Below are positions 9,901 to 22,000 of a DNA stretch of 64,000 bases, in pieces. How positions within the stretch are numbered: position 1 is the first letter of the stretch; the number at the start of each line of letters is the position of its first letter. This DNA comes from Lyophyllum atratum (taxonomy: Eukaryota > Basidiomycota > Agaricomycetes > Agaricales > Lyophyllaceae). The position numbers and the translations under genes are program-made. Location of the stretch: NCBI GenBank assembly GCA_014905825.1, contig JACGCN010000064.1, positions 124,001 to 188,000 of the forward strand, written 5' to 3'. The notes beneath the pieces are model-generated. The model did no database searches and was not told where the DNA came from. It saw only the letters and a list, made by a program, of their open reading frames with translations.

Positions 9901-12900
9901 TCCAAGCCTCCGCCGAATTGGAGAGACTTGGATGCGATGCAGCCTCAAGTCATACCTACGGTATATCCCATCGCAATTTTGTTTAAACTATCAAACTCAA
10001 CGACTTATTTCAGTGTTCTCGACCCTATCCTGTATGACCTTTTGGACCCCTCTATCCTTCGAAAACCGTCCACTGCCAAAGTCCACGGCAGAGAGCTCCA
10101 GATGTTCCTCTACGAGCGCCCATTTGACCAGCGGTATATAAATCACCTGCTAGATATGTTATTGTACATCATTCGCTTTGGTGGCCAAGGTTTCGCGAAG
10201 ACAGCTAGATCTACACCGGTCCGACGCTCTCATCATCCAGGCCTCGTTCAACGAGTGGAAGCAGGTGGTATTCCTGATCAAGATGCAAGTTATCTCGACG
10301 CCCTGATTGAGATCGTCCTTCGGTATGTCAAAAATTACTCACCATTTCCCAGCTGCTGAGATCAGATCAAGGTTCATTCAATCCGAGCCCAATCAGCCCT
10401 GGGGTCCTACCATGCTTCCCAACAATGCTCTGATTCAGTCAACAGCTGTGGACTTGTTGCAGGCTATTGTGGCTCGAGGTGACATCGATGACATCGTCGA
10501 CAGCATCGAGGCAATTGTTGTCGGAAAACTGTACTTCTGCGTCCACTTAGAACGCCTCGATCTCCAAAACAAGCTTCTCCATCTCCTCCACTCACTCATA
10601 TCTGCATCAACTGCTCGTAGCGTTGCTTCACGGCAAGCCATGGGCAGACATGATGGCAGCGGCCCAAGCAGTGCTACAGGACACGAAGCGGAACAAGAAA
10701 CGCGGAGCTATTCAGTCAATTCACTCCTAATCCAGGCCCTTGTCGATGGCATCGCTATTCGAACCAATCGACCCATTTTGCAACATTGGCTTGACTTCAT
10801 ACTGATGGCCGTGCCTCAATTTCAACCTGCGTTGCAGGCGGTTGTTGGGCCGCTAAATGATTGTCTATGTCGACAACTACTTATATCTCTCAAAGACATC
10901 CACGCGGCTTCCTCGAAAGGTCAAGATTACACCCAAGACGTGCTATCGAGCGCTACTGATGCTGAGATGATTATGCTTCTCAACGGCTTGGAACGAATGA
11001 TCTTACTCAGCCTCGCCTATACTTCGGAACTTAGCGCTTTGGAGGAAGAGTCGACGACGCTGGAGAGGTCGGGGACAGAAAACAGCGGCTTGCTGGGATA
11101 TGTTTCTAACGTGTTTGGCTCAGAAAGTGTGCAACAAGCAGCAGATGAGCAACTTACGGTACGTCATTCCCAAGTGGCCTATAGCATACTCTAATTCACC
11201 CATGCGAAGGCCCGTTCACCAGCCTACAGGTCTCTTGACGAAGGCATTCGTGTCTTGTACTCTATATGGGGCACCCTCTTCTGGAACAATCCTGCCACAT
11301 GGTCCTCTAGAGACGAGTCCTTGTCGCTCATCTACAACCGAACGCGAATACGATGCCGTCGAGTCCTGGAGCATTTATTCCGCGTACAGGCCGTTGAAGT
11401 CTTTGAATCCATCGTGGACTGCTGGAGTCGAGATTTATCGGTGAGCATTTCCCTCGGAAAATCTAGACAGATCTATAACCCCGCTACCTAGAATTCAAAT
11501 ATTTCGCCGGAGGCGGCCTTTGAGCTTGTTGACGTGCTCGTATCCAGCGCTCAAAACGCGGTTCATATGATTTGCGAAAGCATATCTTGTCGTATATCAG
11601 GACTTTCGGAAAAGAGCAGAAAGCAAGCTATCAATCCGAACTTGTCAGTCTTGAATCATTTTACGTGTGTTGTTTGACTGATCTTTTCTGCAGAAACGAA
11701 GGGGTTCTGTTCAAGTTTCTCGAACAATATCTCCGGCGGCTAGAAGGGCCTATAGCGGTTCAAGTCTGGGGTCGTTTCTTGCAGCTGATCAAAGAAATCG
11801 TTGGGAGCACACGAGATTTTAAAGCACAAAACTTCCCGGCGCTCATGTACGTGGCTTGGTAAAGATACGTACAACACGCTGACAAGGCGGGCCAGTTGCC
11901 TGGCGGTTTTAGCGGAAAAGATCACTCAAACTACGGCTATGGACGATCGCCGTGTTCGCAAAGAGCTTCAGGTTAGTGATCAAAATTACGCCTGCATAAC
12001 GACATTAATAACATTGGTCTAGGACAACTTTGGCAAACTTCTTGATTCCAGCGTAATCTTTGTCGGACGCTCGTATGACCAAGGATCCTGGATCCGCCGC
12101 AGCACGAAAGAATCCCTCGCTACTAACGGCAGAGATTCTCCTGCCCCGCGAGGTAAGTCCGCGCGTCGCCGAAAAACACGGTTACCGTAATGTTAGCGCC
12201 CACCAGATGCTAAGAACGACGAGAAATTGGATGCAAGTACATCTTTAGCCCAGCCTGACACCCCTAGACCTGGAGCATCCACAGAGATCGTCGCTCAGGT
12301 ACGCCGAAGATTTCTTGGATTCTGCCTGGATAGTGACATTGTTGCCTAGATCAATGAATTCATCGCGACCTCCGTGTTACCGAATCTACGGAAATTCTTG
12401 GTGGACAATGACAAAGTCATCTCTGCATGCAATAATATTGTCTACTACATAGTAAACCCCGCCATGAAGGGGAAGACGCGGCAAGTCTTTTTTACGTGCC
12501 CCATGCTTGTCTTCGAACTAAACAACGTGACGTTAGGCCAATGGAAGTAGATCCACCGGTCCTCGCGATTATGCGGGAAATGGCGAGGATACCGTCCGCT
12601 ATCAAGGCTTGGAAGACTCCTGTTATGGAGCTGTTAAATGATAACAGGTTATTTAACTGCAATGCAGCCTCGGCACAACCGTGGAGACCGATCGTCAAAA
12701 CATTATTTGACGCGGACAAGGCAGCATTCCCTGAACTCCTATGTACGTTTTTTGGCAACTCTTCGAAGCCTGAGTGGCATTGACCATGTTTTCAGCCAAG
12801 GTAGCCACGGCACCTTCCGCTAACATTTTTACAAATCGGGAGTACGAGATGCTGCTCCGGTCACTCAACGTCAGGCGGCTCTCCTTCATCCTTTTCACGG

Positions 12901-13714
12901 GAGATAAGAACCACTTCCTCACGCAACTTCCCACCATCCAAGAGAAACTCGTGGACATCTTCAGAAATGTTACATCGCCTGTCGTGCAATGCGAAGTTTT
13001 CCTATGCATCCGAGTGTTGCTGTGTCGGTTGTCCCCGCACAACTTGACGAGTTTTTGGCCTGTGCTATTGACGGAACTAGTAAGCGTTATCCCATGCCAA
13101 ATTAACGCCTCAATCAACGCAACTTCGTGCAGCATCGCATCTTCGAACAAGCCATGATCACACTACCGTCCGACGGATCGGAGGACCTCCAGTTGATCCT
13201 CGCTGCGAGCAAGTGTTTAGACCTATTACTCGTCCTGCAGACCGAGGAATTCCAAATGTACGCCCTCGGTAGGACCTCGGAGTCTATATTTAACTCTACC
13301 TGCAGACACCAATGGATTTTCGTGACGGACACCGTCGACGCCATATACCGGCCCGATAACTGGTTCCCTGAGGCCATGATGGATCAGCTGGCTGAGATCG
13401 CAGGGGCCCTCCCTGTAGGGGTACGTGTCGACGCGTTACCAATGACCAAGTGCTGACATTCCTACTTGTGCCTTCCGCAGGAGGCTGCCAATGGGGTTAC
13501 GACGCCAAACCTCCTGACGACATTTACTGAGCAACGACCCTTGCGCCGGCCAATGCTAAATTCATTGCGGCAAATTGAGAGCATCCGAGATCTTATCCCT
13601 TTCTTCTCCAACGTGAGCATAACATCGTATGAGAGCGTGTATGCTAGTGGAGGGAATGTCGATTGGGAGTCGGTGGAGAGAGGGATTATGGACGACATGT
13701 TTGACGGCCAGTGA
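6966..13714 (+). CDS. DOP1: Dopey family protein DOP1
   Basis: Large gene with more than 20 exons. Early exons: 6966-7059, 7120-7253, 7308-7454, 7509-7589, then about 7628-7773 onward. The N-terminal Dopey domain is clear: YKKYTQQVEKCLNSFDNVHE, then ADCIAFLKQLLK, LNPALPTGVHQRALDVYLHI and LAIWSPGLFPFFEYA. Further conserved blocks are FFQNIWLVMLTTPSARGTSL and RRGALDLLLQSMRVD; the C-terminus ends DMFDGQ. In yeast and animals Dop1 forms a complex with Mon2 and the flippase Neo1 on Golgi/endosome membranes and acts in membrane traffic; it is essential in yeast. The size of the joined protein (roughly 1,800 aa) fits the family. One intron (12481-12536) has a GC donor (GCAAGT). A few middle exon edges (near 9406-9468 and 11180-11220) are less sure. 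Confidence 0.9.
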
Positions 13715-13995
13715 CAGCAACCAGTTTCGATATAGCTAGCTTCCGCACGATAATATTCCCCTGTTTTATGATACCTCATTATTTCAACATATTCATTTTG
13801 TAAACATCTTCATCGTTGTTCAAGGAAGACAAGGCCAAAAACGAATGCATACGCAAGGTACATATCGACAAGGTGCCCGGTAATGGTATCATACTCTCAA
13901 AGCTGAAGCCAAGAAGTCAAGGAACGGGTAAGCCGATCCAATGCGATTGATATAAAGATACTCCACCCAATCCAACCCATCCCTTGCAAGCCAAC

Positions 13996-15344
13996 CTAAA
14001 AATCGCCCCAGTTGCGGCGGAACTTGTACTGCATCCGGTTCTGCAAGTAAGCATTTCAGCTCCTCGGAAAACTTTGACAGGGAAACATGTACCTTGTACG
14101 GCGCATTCCTGCGCATTCGGTCACTGGGATCCGTGGGGGGCTTGTACCCACCCTCACCGGTGCCCCACTCACCCTTGCTCTCCGCTTCCTTGGACGCGTC
14201 TTTGAACCTGATAGAAGGATCTTGCTTCTCGGGCTTTGTTGTGCGGGTGACTTTTGGCGGGGGAGGGTCTTGCACAGGAGTGTGGGGCTCGACCTGTTCG
14301 TCGTGTGGATGGGGTGTGACGGGAATGGGAGGCGCCTCTTCAGGATTCGGGGTTCCGCCTGTGCTGTCTGCTGCTGCTGGAGGAGGGGGATCGGCATGGT
14401 CATGACCCTCCTCGTGACTCTTTATAACTTCCTCGACAGTGATGCCTTGGAATATTGCTTCTTTTTCTGCCTCTTTGCGTTCTATGGCCTCATGTGCAGC
14501 GAAATGCTCGAGATCTTCAGGGTGGTTATAAGCTTCATCCGTTTGGGTCTCTGGTGTTGAGTGAAATTGTTCTATAGGACAGCATATTAATGAATTTCAT
14601 CCTGTTGAAGTGGGACTTGAATACGTCACCTTCATGATGAAGGAAGAATTCTGTTGGGTGGATCGTTAGGATCGAAATATACGGACGTTGACTGAGCATG
14701 CTTACCGCTTTCCACGTCGTAGTGGTGTCCCTCGGCACCCAGGTCCTCGAAGTTGGGAAGACCATCCAAACCAACCTTCTCGAGCTCCTCCGCTGAGACC
14801 CTTCCGTCATAGTCGAGATCCAACGCTTTGAGAACAGTATCGACGATATGATCGGCCTTCTCTTGATGGGCCACCGCGTCCTGCATCCTGGTCAGCATAC
14901 CGTCATACGAGGACATGCTTGCAACTCACCTTGGACTGTTTCGTGGAGTACACGTGGTGCACGCCATATACTGCTTCCACTTCATCTCGTTCCCAAAACC
15001 CATTACTGCCTGACGTTAGTGGTTACGACACGAACGTTTGGAAAGTGACTGACCGGTTCAAGTCGTGCAGCTGGAAGAAACTCCGTGTATCGAACGAGTC
15101 ACTGTTGCACACCAATTAAGCCTTACAGAAACCGCCGTGCAAACGCAAATGTTACATATGGTGCTCCGAGGACATCTGTATGGACACGCTCTGTTATTTG
15201 AAGTAGCAGCGATCGAGGTCGTGCACATACGTGTCGTTGAGCATACTGCTTAATTGTCTCTCCAGCTGCAGGACCACCGTGGTCTCCATGACCCAGAGTA
15301 GTATGAGCGAACACGAGTAAGGACAGACTGGCTATCGCCTTCAT
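13996..15344 (-). CDS. Secretory-pathway EF-hand protein, Ssp120/nucleobindin-like
   Basis: Multi-exon minus-strand gene. It begins MKAIASLSLLVFAHTTLGHG, a good signal peptide, then GETIKQYAQRHMSSEHHIDS. The first EF-hand region is FFQLHDLNRNGFWERDEVEA; a second is ALDLDYDGRVSAEELEKVG. A histidine- and proline-rich tail (SHEEGHDHADPPPPAA) follows, ending KFRRNWGDF. This order of signal peptide, HHxDSFD..FFxLHDxNxxG and EF-hand pair matches fungal Ssp120, a calcium-binding relative of nucleobindin linked to the cargo receptor Emp46/47 in the early secretory pathway. No KDEL-type tail is seen. Calcium ligands (D/N at loop positions 1, 3, 5 and E at 12) are present in both loops. Family assignment is fairly sure; precise partner inferred. 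Confidence 0.78.
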
Positions 15345-15990
15345 GGTCGGCGGAGAGGTATTGGGCTGTTGTACCACTTGCACCTTGTGTTTCAGGGAGC
15401 TATTAGTCAGCACCCAAGCCGGCCCGGAGGCAATCTCGACTTACAAGGGCACACCCTATTACGAATCTTCACAATATGACCCAATTTTTGCTTATTCCAG
15501 GTTGCGCCTCAAAACAAAATCGGGCCCCGAAGATAACAGAGCCCTGAGCCCTTGGATGGCGATATCCATGCCGAGGTTTCAGTACCCAGATAGCGATCTC
15601 TCTTGGCTATCCTGCACGGTGCTCACGGAGTTTATTCGTTTACCTCCTTCACAGGGTCTTCGGGTCCTAGATCATTCAAGCCTCGAGGATGACTCTCTTT
15701 CTTCACGACATGTGGATTTGCGGGGGAAATGGCCGTCGCATCCACATGCTTCCGTTGATCAATGGAGGGTAGAAAACGACGACTGCCGAAATCTGCTAAT
15801 ACCTATAACCTTGGATCCAATTGAATCTATTTCACGAGAGCGTTGCTAAGTACAAAACCATGTATTTATATTATTGTTCCTAATAATTTTACAATAACCC
15901 CAAGCCCAAAATGAAGTGAGTGTGCAATGTCCAAGAATAAGCGAGTGTGTGCGTGAGGTAGGAGGATGCAAAGCAATGCCCAATACTAGT
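15345..15990. other. Intergenic region upstream of the Ssp120-like gene
   Basis: About 650 bp between two minus-strand genes. A plus-strand frame of about 165 codons (15343-15849) runs through it, but it has no recognisable motif, overlaps the Ssp120-like start and looks fortuitous. Confidence 0.35.
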
Positions 15991-17268
15991 CTACAAGATG
16001 ATCCAAACAGCCCCAACAGCGCATCCCACAAGAGTAAAACCAATGCCAAATACTTGTCTTCTGGCTTCGATACCAAATACATTCCATCCATGGATAGCTC
16101 CATTGGCCACGGAAGCGTACGTAGTGACGAGACCCTGAGTTGGGCTGTCTGCACCGTTCACAGTCTGGAACGTCTTGGTAGGTGCTTTGCTGACAATCTG
16201 GGTATGTACAGTCTTCGCTGCAACATACATTTGTCCCAAATTGTTGAGGCTGCCGTCATCGCCCAAAAGGTCTGGATAGGTTGTCAGTTGGGGCGTGGAG
16301 TGGGGACGTCCATGATGACTTACTGTAGTGTGCATCCTCTCTTGGCCGCTGTTTAAGTCATGGATTAGCCTCTCTTCCAAACCAATCATACGTCGGCGGG
16401 GTACTCACGAAATATCCGAACCAGGCGTATCGTTCGATCCAGTCCAAAGTGTCCATGTACGTTATCGTCGCGTTGAGGAAATCGGCAACCTCTGTAAGTA
16501 TAACTTTTCAGCACGAGAAATAGAACGTGACCACACGCCATAGGCTTACCGGTGTCGTTCGCAGATGTCGATGCATACTCCGTCACCCAGATAGGCACCT
16601 TCGGGAATTCGGTGTGCACTGCCCAGAGGTGGTTATAGAAGCCTTCGGTGCCTTCGCCGTACCTTGAACCAAATATCAGCCAAGACCTCGAAGAAGTTCA
16701 TCTTATTGGAAGTACCAATGAAGGGGTATGAAATCGACAGAGCAATTGGTGCACGCTTGCATGAACTCGGTCAACCAAGGTCTCCCAGTGGGGGAGCCTG
16801 TGACCGCAGGCCCACCAAGGCGAATGCCTTCCGCCTTCAAAGGCTCAAGGTACTGTTTCCAGAGCTTGGCGGCCTCCGCGGGCAGCATGTTCGACTCCTT
16901 GTCGAAGTCCGGCTCATTGAACGCCTTTGCAAAGATTCAACATCCCCTCGTCAACTGATATATTGGTAAGTATCACACACCAGGATGGTCTTCGCTCCCT
17001 GTGCCTTTACAGCATCCGCAAACTGCTCGATCTTTTCCGACCCCCATTGCATAGGAACATAATCTATATTCGAGATGGCCATGTACGCGGGTGGGCTGTT
17101 GCCCCAGTCGTATTGCCAGCTGATTTGGCTTTTCGTTTGATTGGCATTACTGAGATCACCTGGAGTATCTGGAGCAGAGAACGCCAAGCCGCGCTTCGAG
17201 GTTTTGTTGGCGGCTGATACCAGGAGGACAGCAGAAGAGGACCAAAGAGCGACAGAGAAGAAGAGCAT
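15991..17268 (-). CDS. GH128 (Asl1-like) glucan endo-1,3-beta-glucosidase, membrane-tethered
   Basis: Starts MLFFSVALWSSSAVLLVSAA (signal peptide), then KRGLAFS and YDWGNSPP. After introns come AFNEPDFDKESNM, which carries the expected acid/base Glu in NEPD, then GPAVTGSPTGRPWLTEF, FIPLHWY, and IWVTEYAST with the expected nucleophile Glu. This is the Asl1/GH128 (beta/alpha)8 layout. Enzymes of the family cleave beta-1,3-glucan and act in cell-wall remodelling. The C-terminus is a hydrophobic stretch (FGIGFTLVGCAVGAVWIIL) preceded by Ser/Thr/Gly-rich residues, which suggests a GPI anchor or membrane tail, so it probably acts at the cell surface. Four or more short introns. Good family confidence. 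Confidence 0.87.
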
Positions 17269-19009
17269 CCTGGGACAAAGAGGAACCAAGAGGTAGAGAG
17301 AGACAGAAAGATGCGAGTTATTTAAGCTGGGTGAGTTGACCTGGCCGGGTGGAAAGCGGCTGATACCTGCTCGGCGTGTGGTCAGGGCGAACTGTCTTCA
17401 TTGACGGCCACAGCTTCTGAAGGCGAAAGATGATCCGTAGGTAAAGCGGCAGTTACGTGACCGAACGGAATCTCTAATCCTCGGTCCGCTGCCATTTCGT
17501 CCCAGGTTTAGAAGGTCGATGAACTGTGCTTGAGGATACTCTGGGACTGTCAGAACATACAGAATAAACGAACTCCACCAGGCCTACAGACAGCAGAATG
17601 TGACATTCGAAGATCAGCATATGTCTTCAGCTAACATTCATCACACACAATCCGGAGATCACGTCAAGAAGCGACGGAAGTGCCAGGAAGGGCGGAAGGA
17701 TTAGACGGTTAATGGACCTGCCGAGGCACGCATCGTCCGTTTTTGCTGGCTGGGAGAGGTTTGGGGGGGTTAAGTCGCAGACTGCTACGCCTGCTTTTGG
17801 GACAAGGTGGTCATGTCAGATAAGGAACATTTGAGTGGCTTTCCGAGCCGCCGGTCGGCTGTTCTAGTTCTTTACACAATGGGTGCAGCATAGAATGGGA
17901 TCGAGTGGCCGTGGATAGTCGTAGTCGAATGAATAGGCGGTGAGGACGTGAAGGAAGAGGGACTAGATATCACGGACTATGAGTGGGCTCCTGTGGGCTC
18001 CCGAAAGGTGTCGAGTGATCATCGATCAAGTCAGGATTGATGGGATGCATCGCACTTGTCGTCGACACAAGCTTGTGCCTCATCTGGTCCTATCGCGTAC
18101 GCTGTTATTATCACTGTCTCCAACATATTTCGTCAGGAGAAGGCTAGTCAGGGTAAACATCGTAGGCTAGCGATGACCGTGATGGTTGGGCTATAAGACC
18201 ATAGTTCACGAGTCTCCTGATAAGTCCTTCGCTAATCATTTTGTTCAGAGGCCAATACGATGTCCGTTAGCAAAATATTATAATAATTCCTTGGTGGGTC
18301 AAAGATAGCAAGGGGGCTGATTCTATAGTTGATGCAAATGAGCCCTTTTCTCGATTGATAAGTTTTAGTGTTCTGTCTGATCCGGGACTCGCTCACGCAG
18401 TATCTGCCTCGGTCCGATTTTGACTGAGGCTGAGGCTGAGCCAAGCTTAGGAAGAATGTTTCAACCTTGAATTTGCTTCCTTCCTGACTCCTGTTACAAT
18501 TCGGAGGAAAGTCCTTCGGATCCGTCGAAAACTTTCTTGACTCAACTTCCTCTTCTTATCGATTACTGATTATTAATTGTCGATGATCGTATGGGAAACA
18601 GTACGCGCGTCGACGGCCGCTTGCGCCATATGGTGTTCTGCTCTGGAGCGCAGTCTGCGCAGAGACAATGAAGTGGGCTTTCTAGGGTCCTCGTCAACGT
18701 GATGACAGCATGACGATGGCACTACCTCAAGTCCTGGCGGCAGAGTCTGTATGAATCATTACTTGAACTTCTTCGGAGGCGACTGGATGTATGCAAATAC
18801 CGAGCGGTTCGGGGTAATCTACCGGTGACCAACCCTCTGCATGGGAGCATCATCATGGTTATATTTCGGCATCCGCGAAAGTCATATTACTCAGCGGGCC
18901 TCCGCTGAATCAGGACACAGGGTGTGCCACCAGGTACCGTTAAAAGGCGTCTCATAGCAAGCCGTCCCGAAAACATTCTCCTCGGACCCCCACCCTGGTG
19001 CCACGCCAA
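17269..19009. other. Long intergenic region between the GH128 and PDR transporter genes
   Basis: About 1.7 kb between divergent genes, so it should hold both promoters. I see no credible coding exon. A short tandem hexamer-like run (GAGGCT repeated) lies at about 18424-18441. I found no perfect PDRE (TCCGCGGA). Long upstream regions are common for inducible efflux pumps. Confidence 0.4.
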
Positions 19010-22000
19010 ATGGCTGAGACCCCTGCCGACAACATCACTCTCAACGAGGAGAAACGGCACACTGGGTCCTCGCCCTCCCACATTGACGTGGTTGATGCTG
19101 AGGAGCAATTCAACTCCCTTGCTCGTCACCTCAGTATCCGATCTCAAGAGGTGCAGAAGAAGCGGTCGGACTTGAGCAACGCGACGACCGTGGGCTCAGA
19201 TACTGACCCCGAAAAGGGTATTTCAAAAGGAGACACGCCTGAGCAGTTTGACCTGCGCGAATACTTGTCTTCATCGAACGACGCGAATCATGCTGCTGGG
19301 ATTAAGCATAAGGTGCGTATTGTTGCTGGTAGCTCATTGCATTCATTTTGACGCGCATCGTTCATAGCATGTCGGAGTTGTGTGGGAAGATCTGCAAGTT
19401 GAGGTCATGGGAGGTCTAGATCACAAGGTGCGCATAATTAATGTCCTCGTTTCACTGAAGTCTACTGAGAATGTTTTCCATTGGCATTTAGTTCTACATT
19501 GGAACATTCGGAGGTATGAATTATCGCACTCTCCGTTTAACTTTTACTGAACTCACCACAGGTGCTGTTATCGCTTTCTTCCTTGGACCACTACTTTGGC
19601 TATGGAGCCTCATCGCGCCCCTGTTTCCTTCGAAGAAAGAGATGCCTACACGAACAATTCTCCACAAGTGAGATGTTTACCATGCTATGCGCTGAAATGA
19701 CGCCTGACACCTTTTTGACAGATCATCCGGCGTGCTAAAACCCGGAGAGATGTGTCTCGTACTCGGCTGCCCAGGCTCTGGCTGCAGCACATTTCTGAAA
19801 TCGATTGCGAACCAACGTGAAGACTTTGCCAATGTTTCGGGCAATGTCCTTTACGCTGGAATCAGCGCAGAGGAAATGACGAAACACTACAAAGGCGAAG
19901 TCGTGTATAATCAGGAGGGTGAGTAATCGCTATGATGTAGGTGGCGGCTTCGATTGACCTTGGCGTTTTGAAACTAGATGATATTCACATAGCCACATTG
20001 ACTGTTGCCCAGACCCTAGCATTCGCACTATCAACGTGCGTCCGTCTTCTGCCCCACTGTATCACGACGGTTAGCTGATATGCATCGCAGTAAAACTCCA
20101 GGCCCGAATGGACGGCTACCCGGTGTCTCACGCAAGGAATTCGACCACGAAGTCCAAGATACCTTACTCCGGATGCTCAATATTTCCCACACTAAACAGA
20201 CCTTGGTTGGCGATGAATTCGTACGAGGTGTATCGGGTGGTGAACGAAAACGCGTCAGCATCGCGGAAATGATGGCCACACGTGCGCGTGTGCAATGCTG
20301 GGACAACTCTACAAGAGGATTGGACGCATCTACGGCTCTCGATTTCGCAAAAAGTCTCCGTGTCATGACGGACGTCCTTGGTCAAACTACCTTCGTGACA
20401 TTGTATGTCCACTTTATTTGTCCGCCGGTTGTTTCTTATCTCTTTGCAGGTATCAAGCTGGTGAGGGTATCTACGATCTGTTCGACAAGGTCATGGTCCT
20501 CGACAAGGGACGTCAGGTATTCTACGGAGCTCCGAGCGAAGCGCGCGCTTATTTCGAACAACTCGGCTATAAACCCCTTCCCCGCCAAAGTACTGCGGAC
20601 TACCTCACTGGCTGCACCGATCCGAATGAACGTCAGTTCGCCCCTGGACGATCGGCACACGAAGTCCCTTCATCTCCCGCCGGCCTCGAGAGTGCATTCC
20701 GCCTATCAACTCAAGCCCGTGATGGCGAACACGACCTAGAAAAGTACAAACTGTTGATGGAGACCGAAAAGGCGGACCAGGAGGCCTTCCGCGACGCCGT
20801 TGCCGCGGACAAGAAAAAAGGTGTATCTGCGACGAGCCCTTACACTCTCGGATTCACCGGTCAAGTCCGCGCCCTCACCGTCCGACAATTCCAAACTAGG
20901 GTACAAGATCGATTCCAATTGTACACGAGTTTCTTCTTGTCTATTGTAAGTCTCTCTCCACAAAGTCGTGAATGAAGTATGCTCAAATCCGGTTCAGGTG
21001 CTTGCTTTCGTTATCGGTGCTGCGTACTACAACCAACCACTGACATCGGCTGGTGCTTTCACGCGTGGAGGGTTCGTTCTAGCACTCCGTCCCAAGCCTC
21101 ACCTTCTAAATATATTCTAGTGTTATCTTCGCCGCCTTGCTTACGACATGCCTTGATGCATTTGGAGAGATGCCTATGCAGATGCTCGGTCGCCCCATCT
21201 TGCGTAAACAGGTAAGATTCAACACCTCCTATTGTGCCACAGGTATACTCAACAGATCCTCCAGACCAGCTACAGCATGTACCGACCCTCAGCGATCGCT
21301 TTGGCCAACACTCTCTCCGATCTCCCGTTCTCCGCTTCAAGAGTCCTCGTCTTCAACCTGATTGTGTACTTTCTCTCAGGACTACATAACTCAGCCGGAG
21401 GATTCTTCACCTTCCATCTGTTCAACTACGTCGCATACCTCTCCATGCAAGGCTTCTTCAGGACTTTTGGTCTCATCTGTTCGAACTTCGACGCAGCTTT
21501 CCGTCTTGCTGTGTTCTTCATTCCCAACTTGTAAGAACTTTCTTTTGTGGCCGTCGAATGCATCTAATCCATGTGATATTTACTTCAGCGTTCAATACGC
21601 TGGTTATATTATCCCAGTCAACAGTATGAAAAGATGGCTTTTCTGGATTGTATGTCTGCCATTCCGTGATTTCGAGCCTGGCTAATCAATGATATCTTAA
21701 CAGTACTACGTCAATCCCGTTTCGTATGGTATGTCGACCGACCTCTCCTTTGACTATATTCGTTGACCCCCTCCATTCGTCCTCAGCTTGGCAAGGTTGC
21801 ATGGAGAACGAGTTCATGCGTATCATGGTGAGTCGATAAGTCCTATACGCGAAGAGCTTGTCCTCACCGCTTTTCTCCTGTAGCTTACCTGCGACGGAAA
21901 CTTTGTGATTCCTAGAAATGGCCTCGGGGTCACGAACTACCCGTAAGTGAAGATTGCTATACCTACCTACCACACCCTTGTTCATGGTAATTAGGAGCGG

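Noticed and set aside
15343..15849. 168-codon plus-strand frame
   Set aside because: It overlaps the start of the Ssp120-like gene on the other strand and has no recognisable motif.
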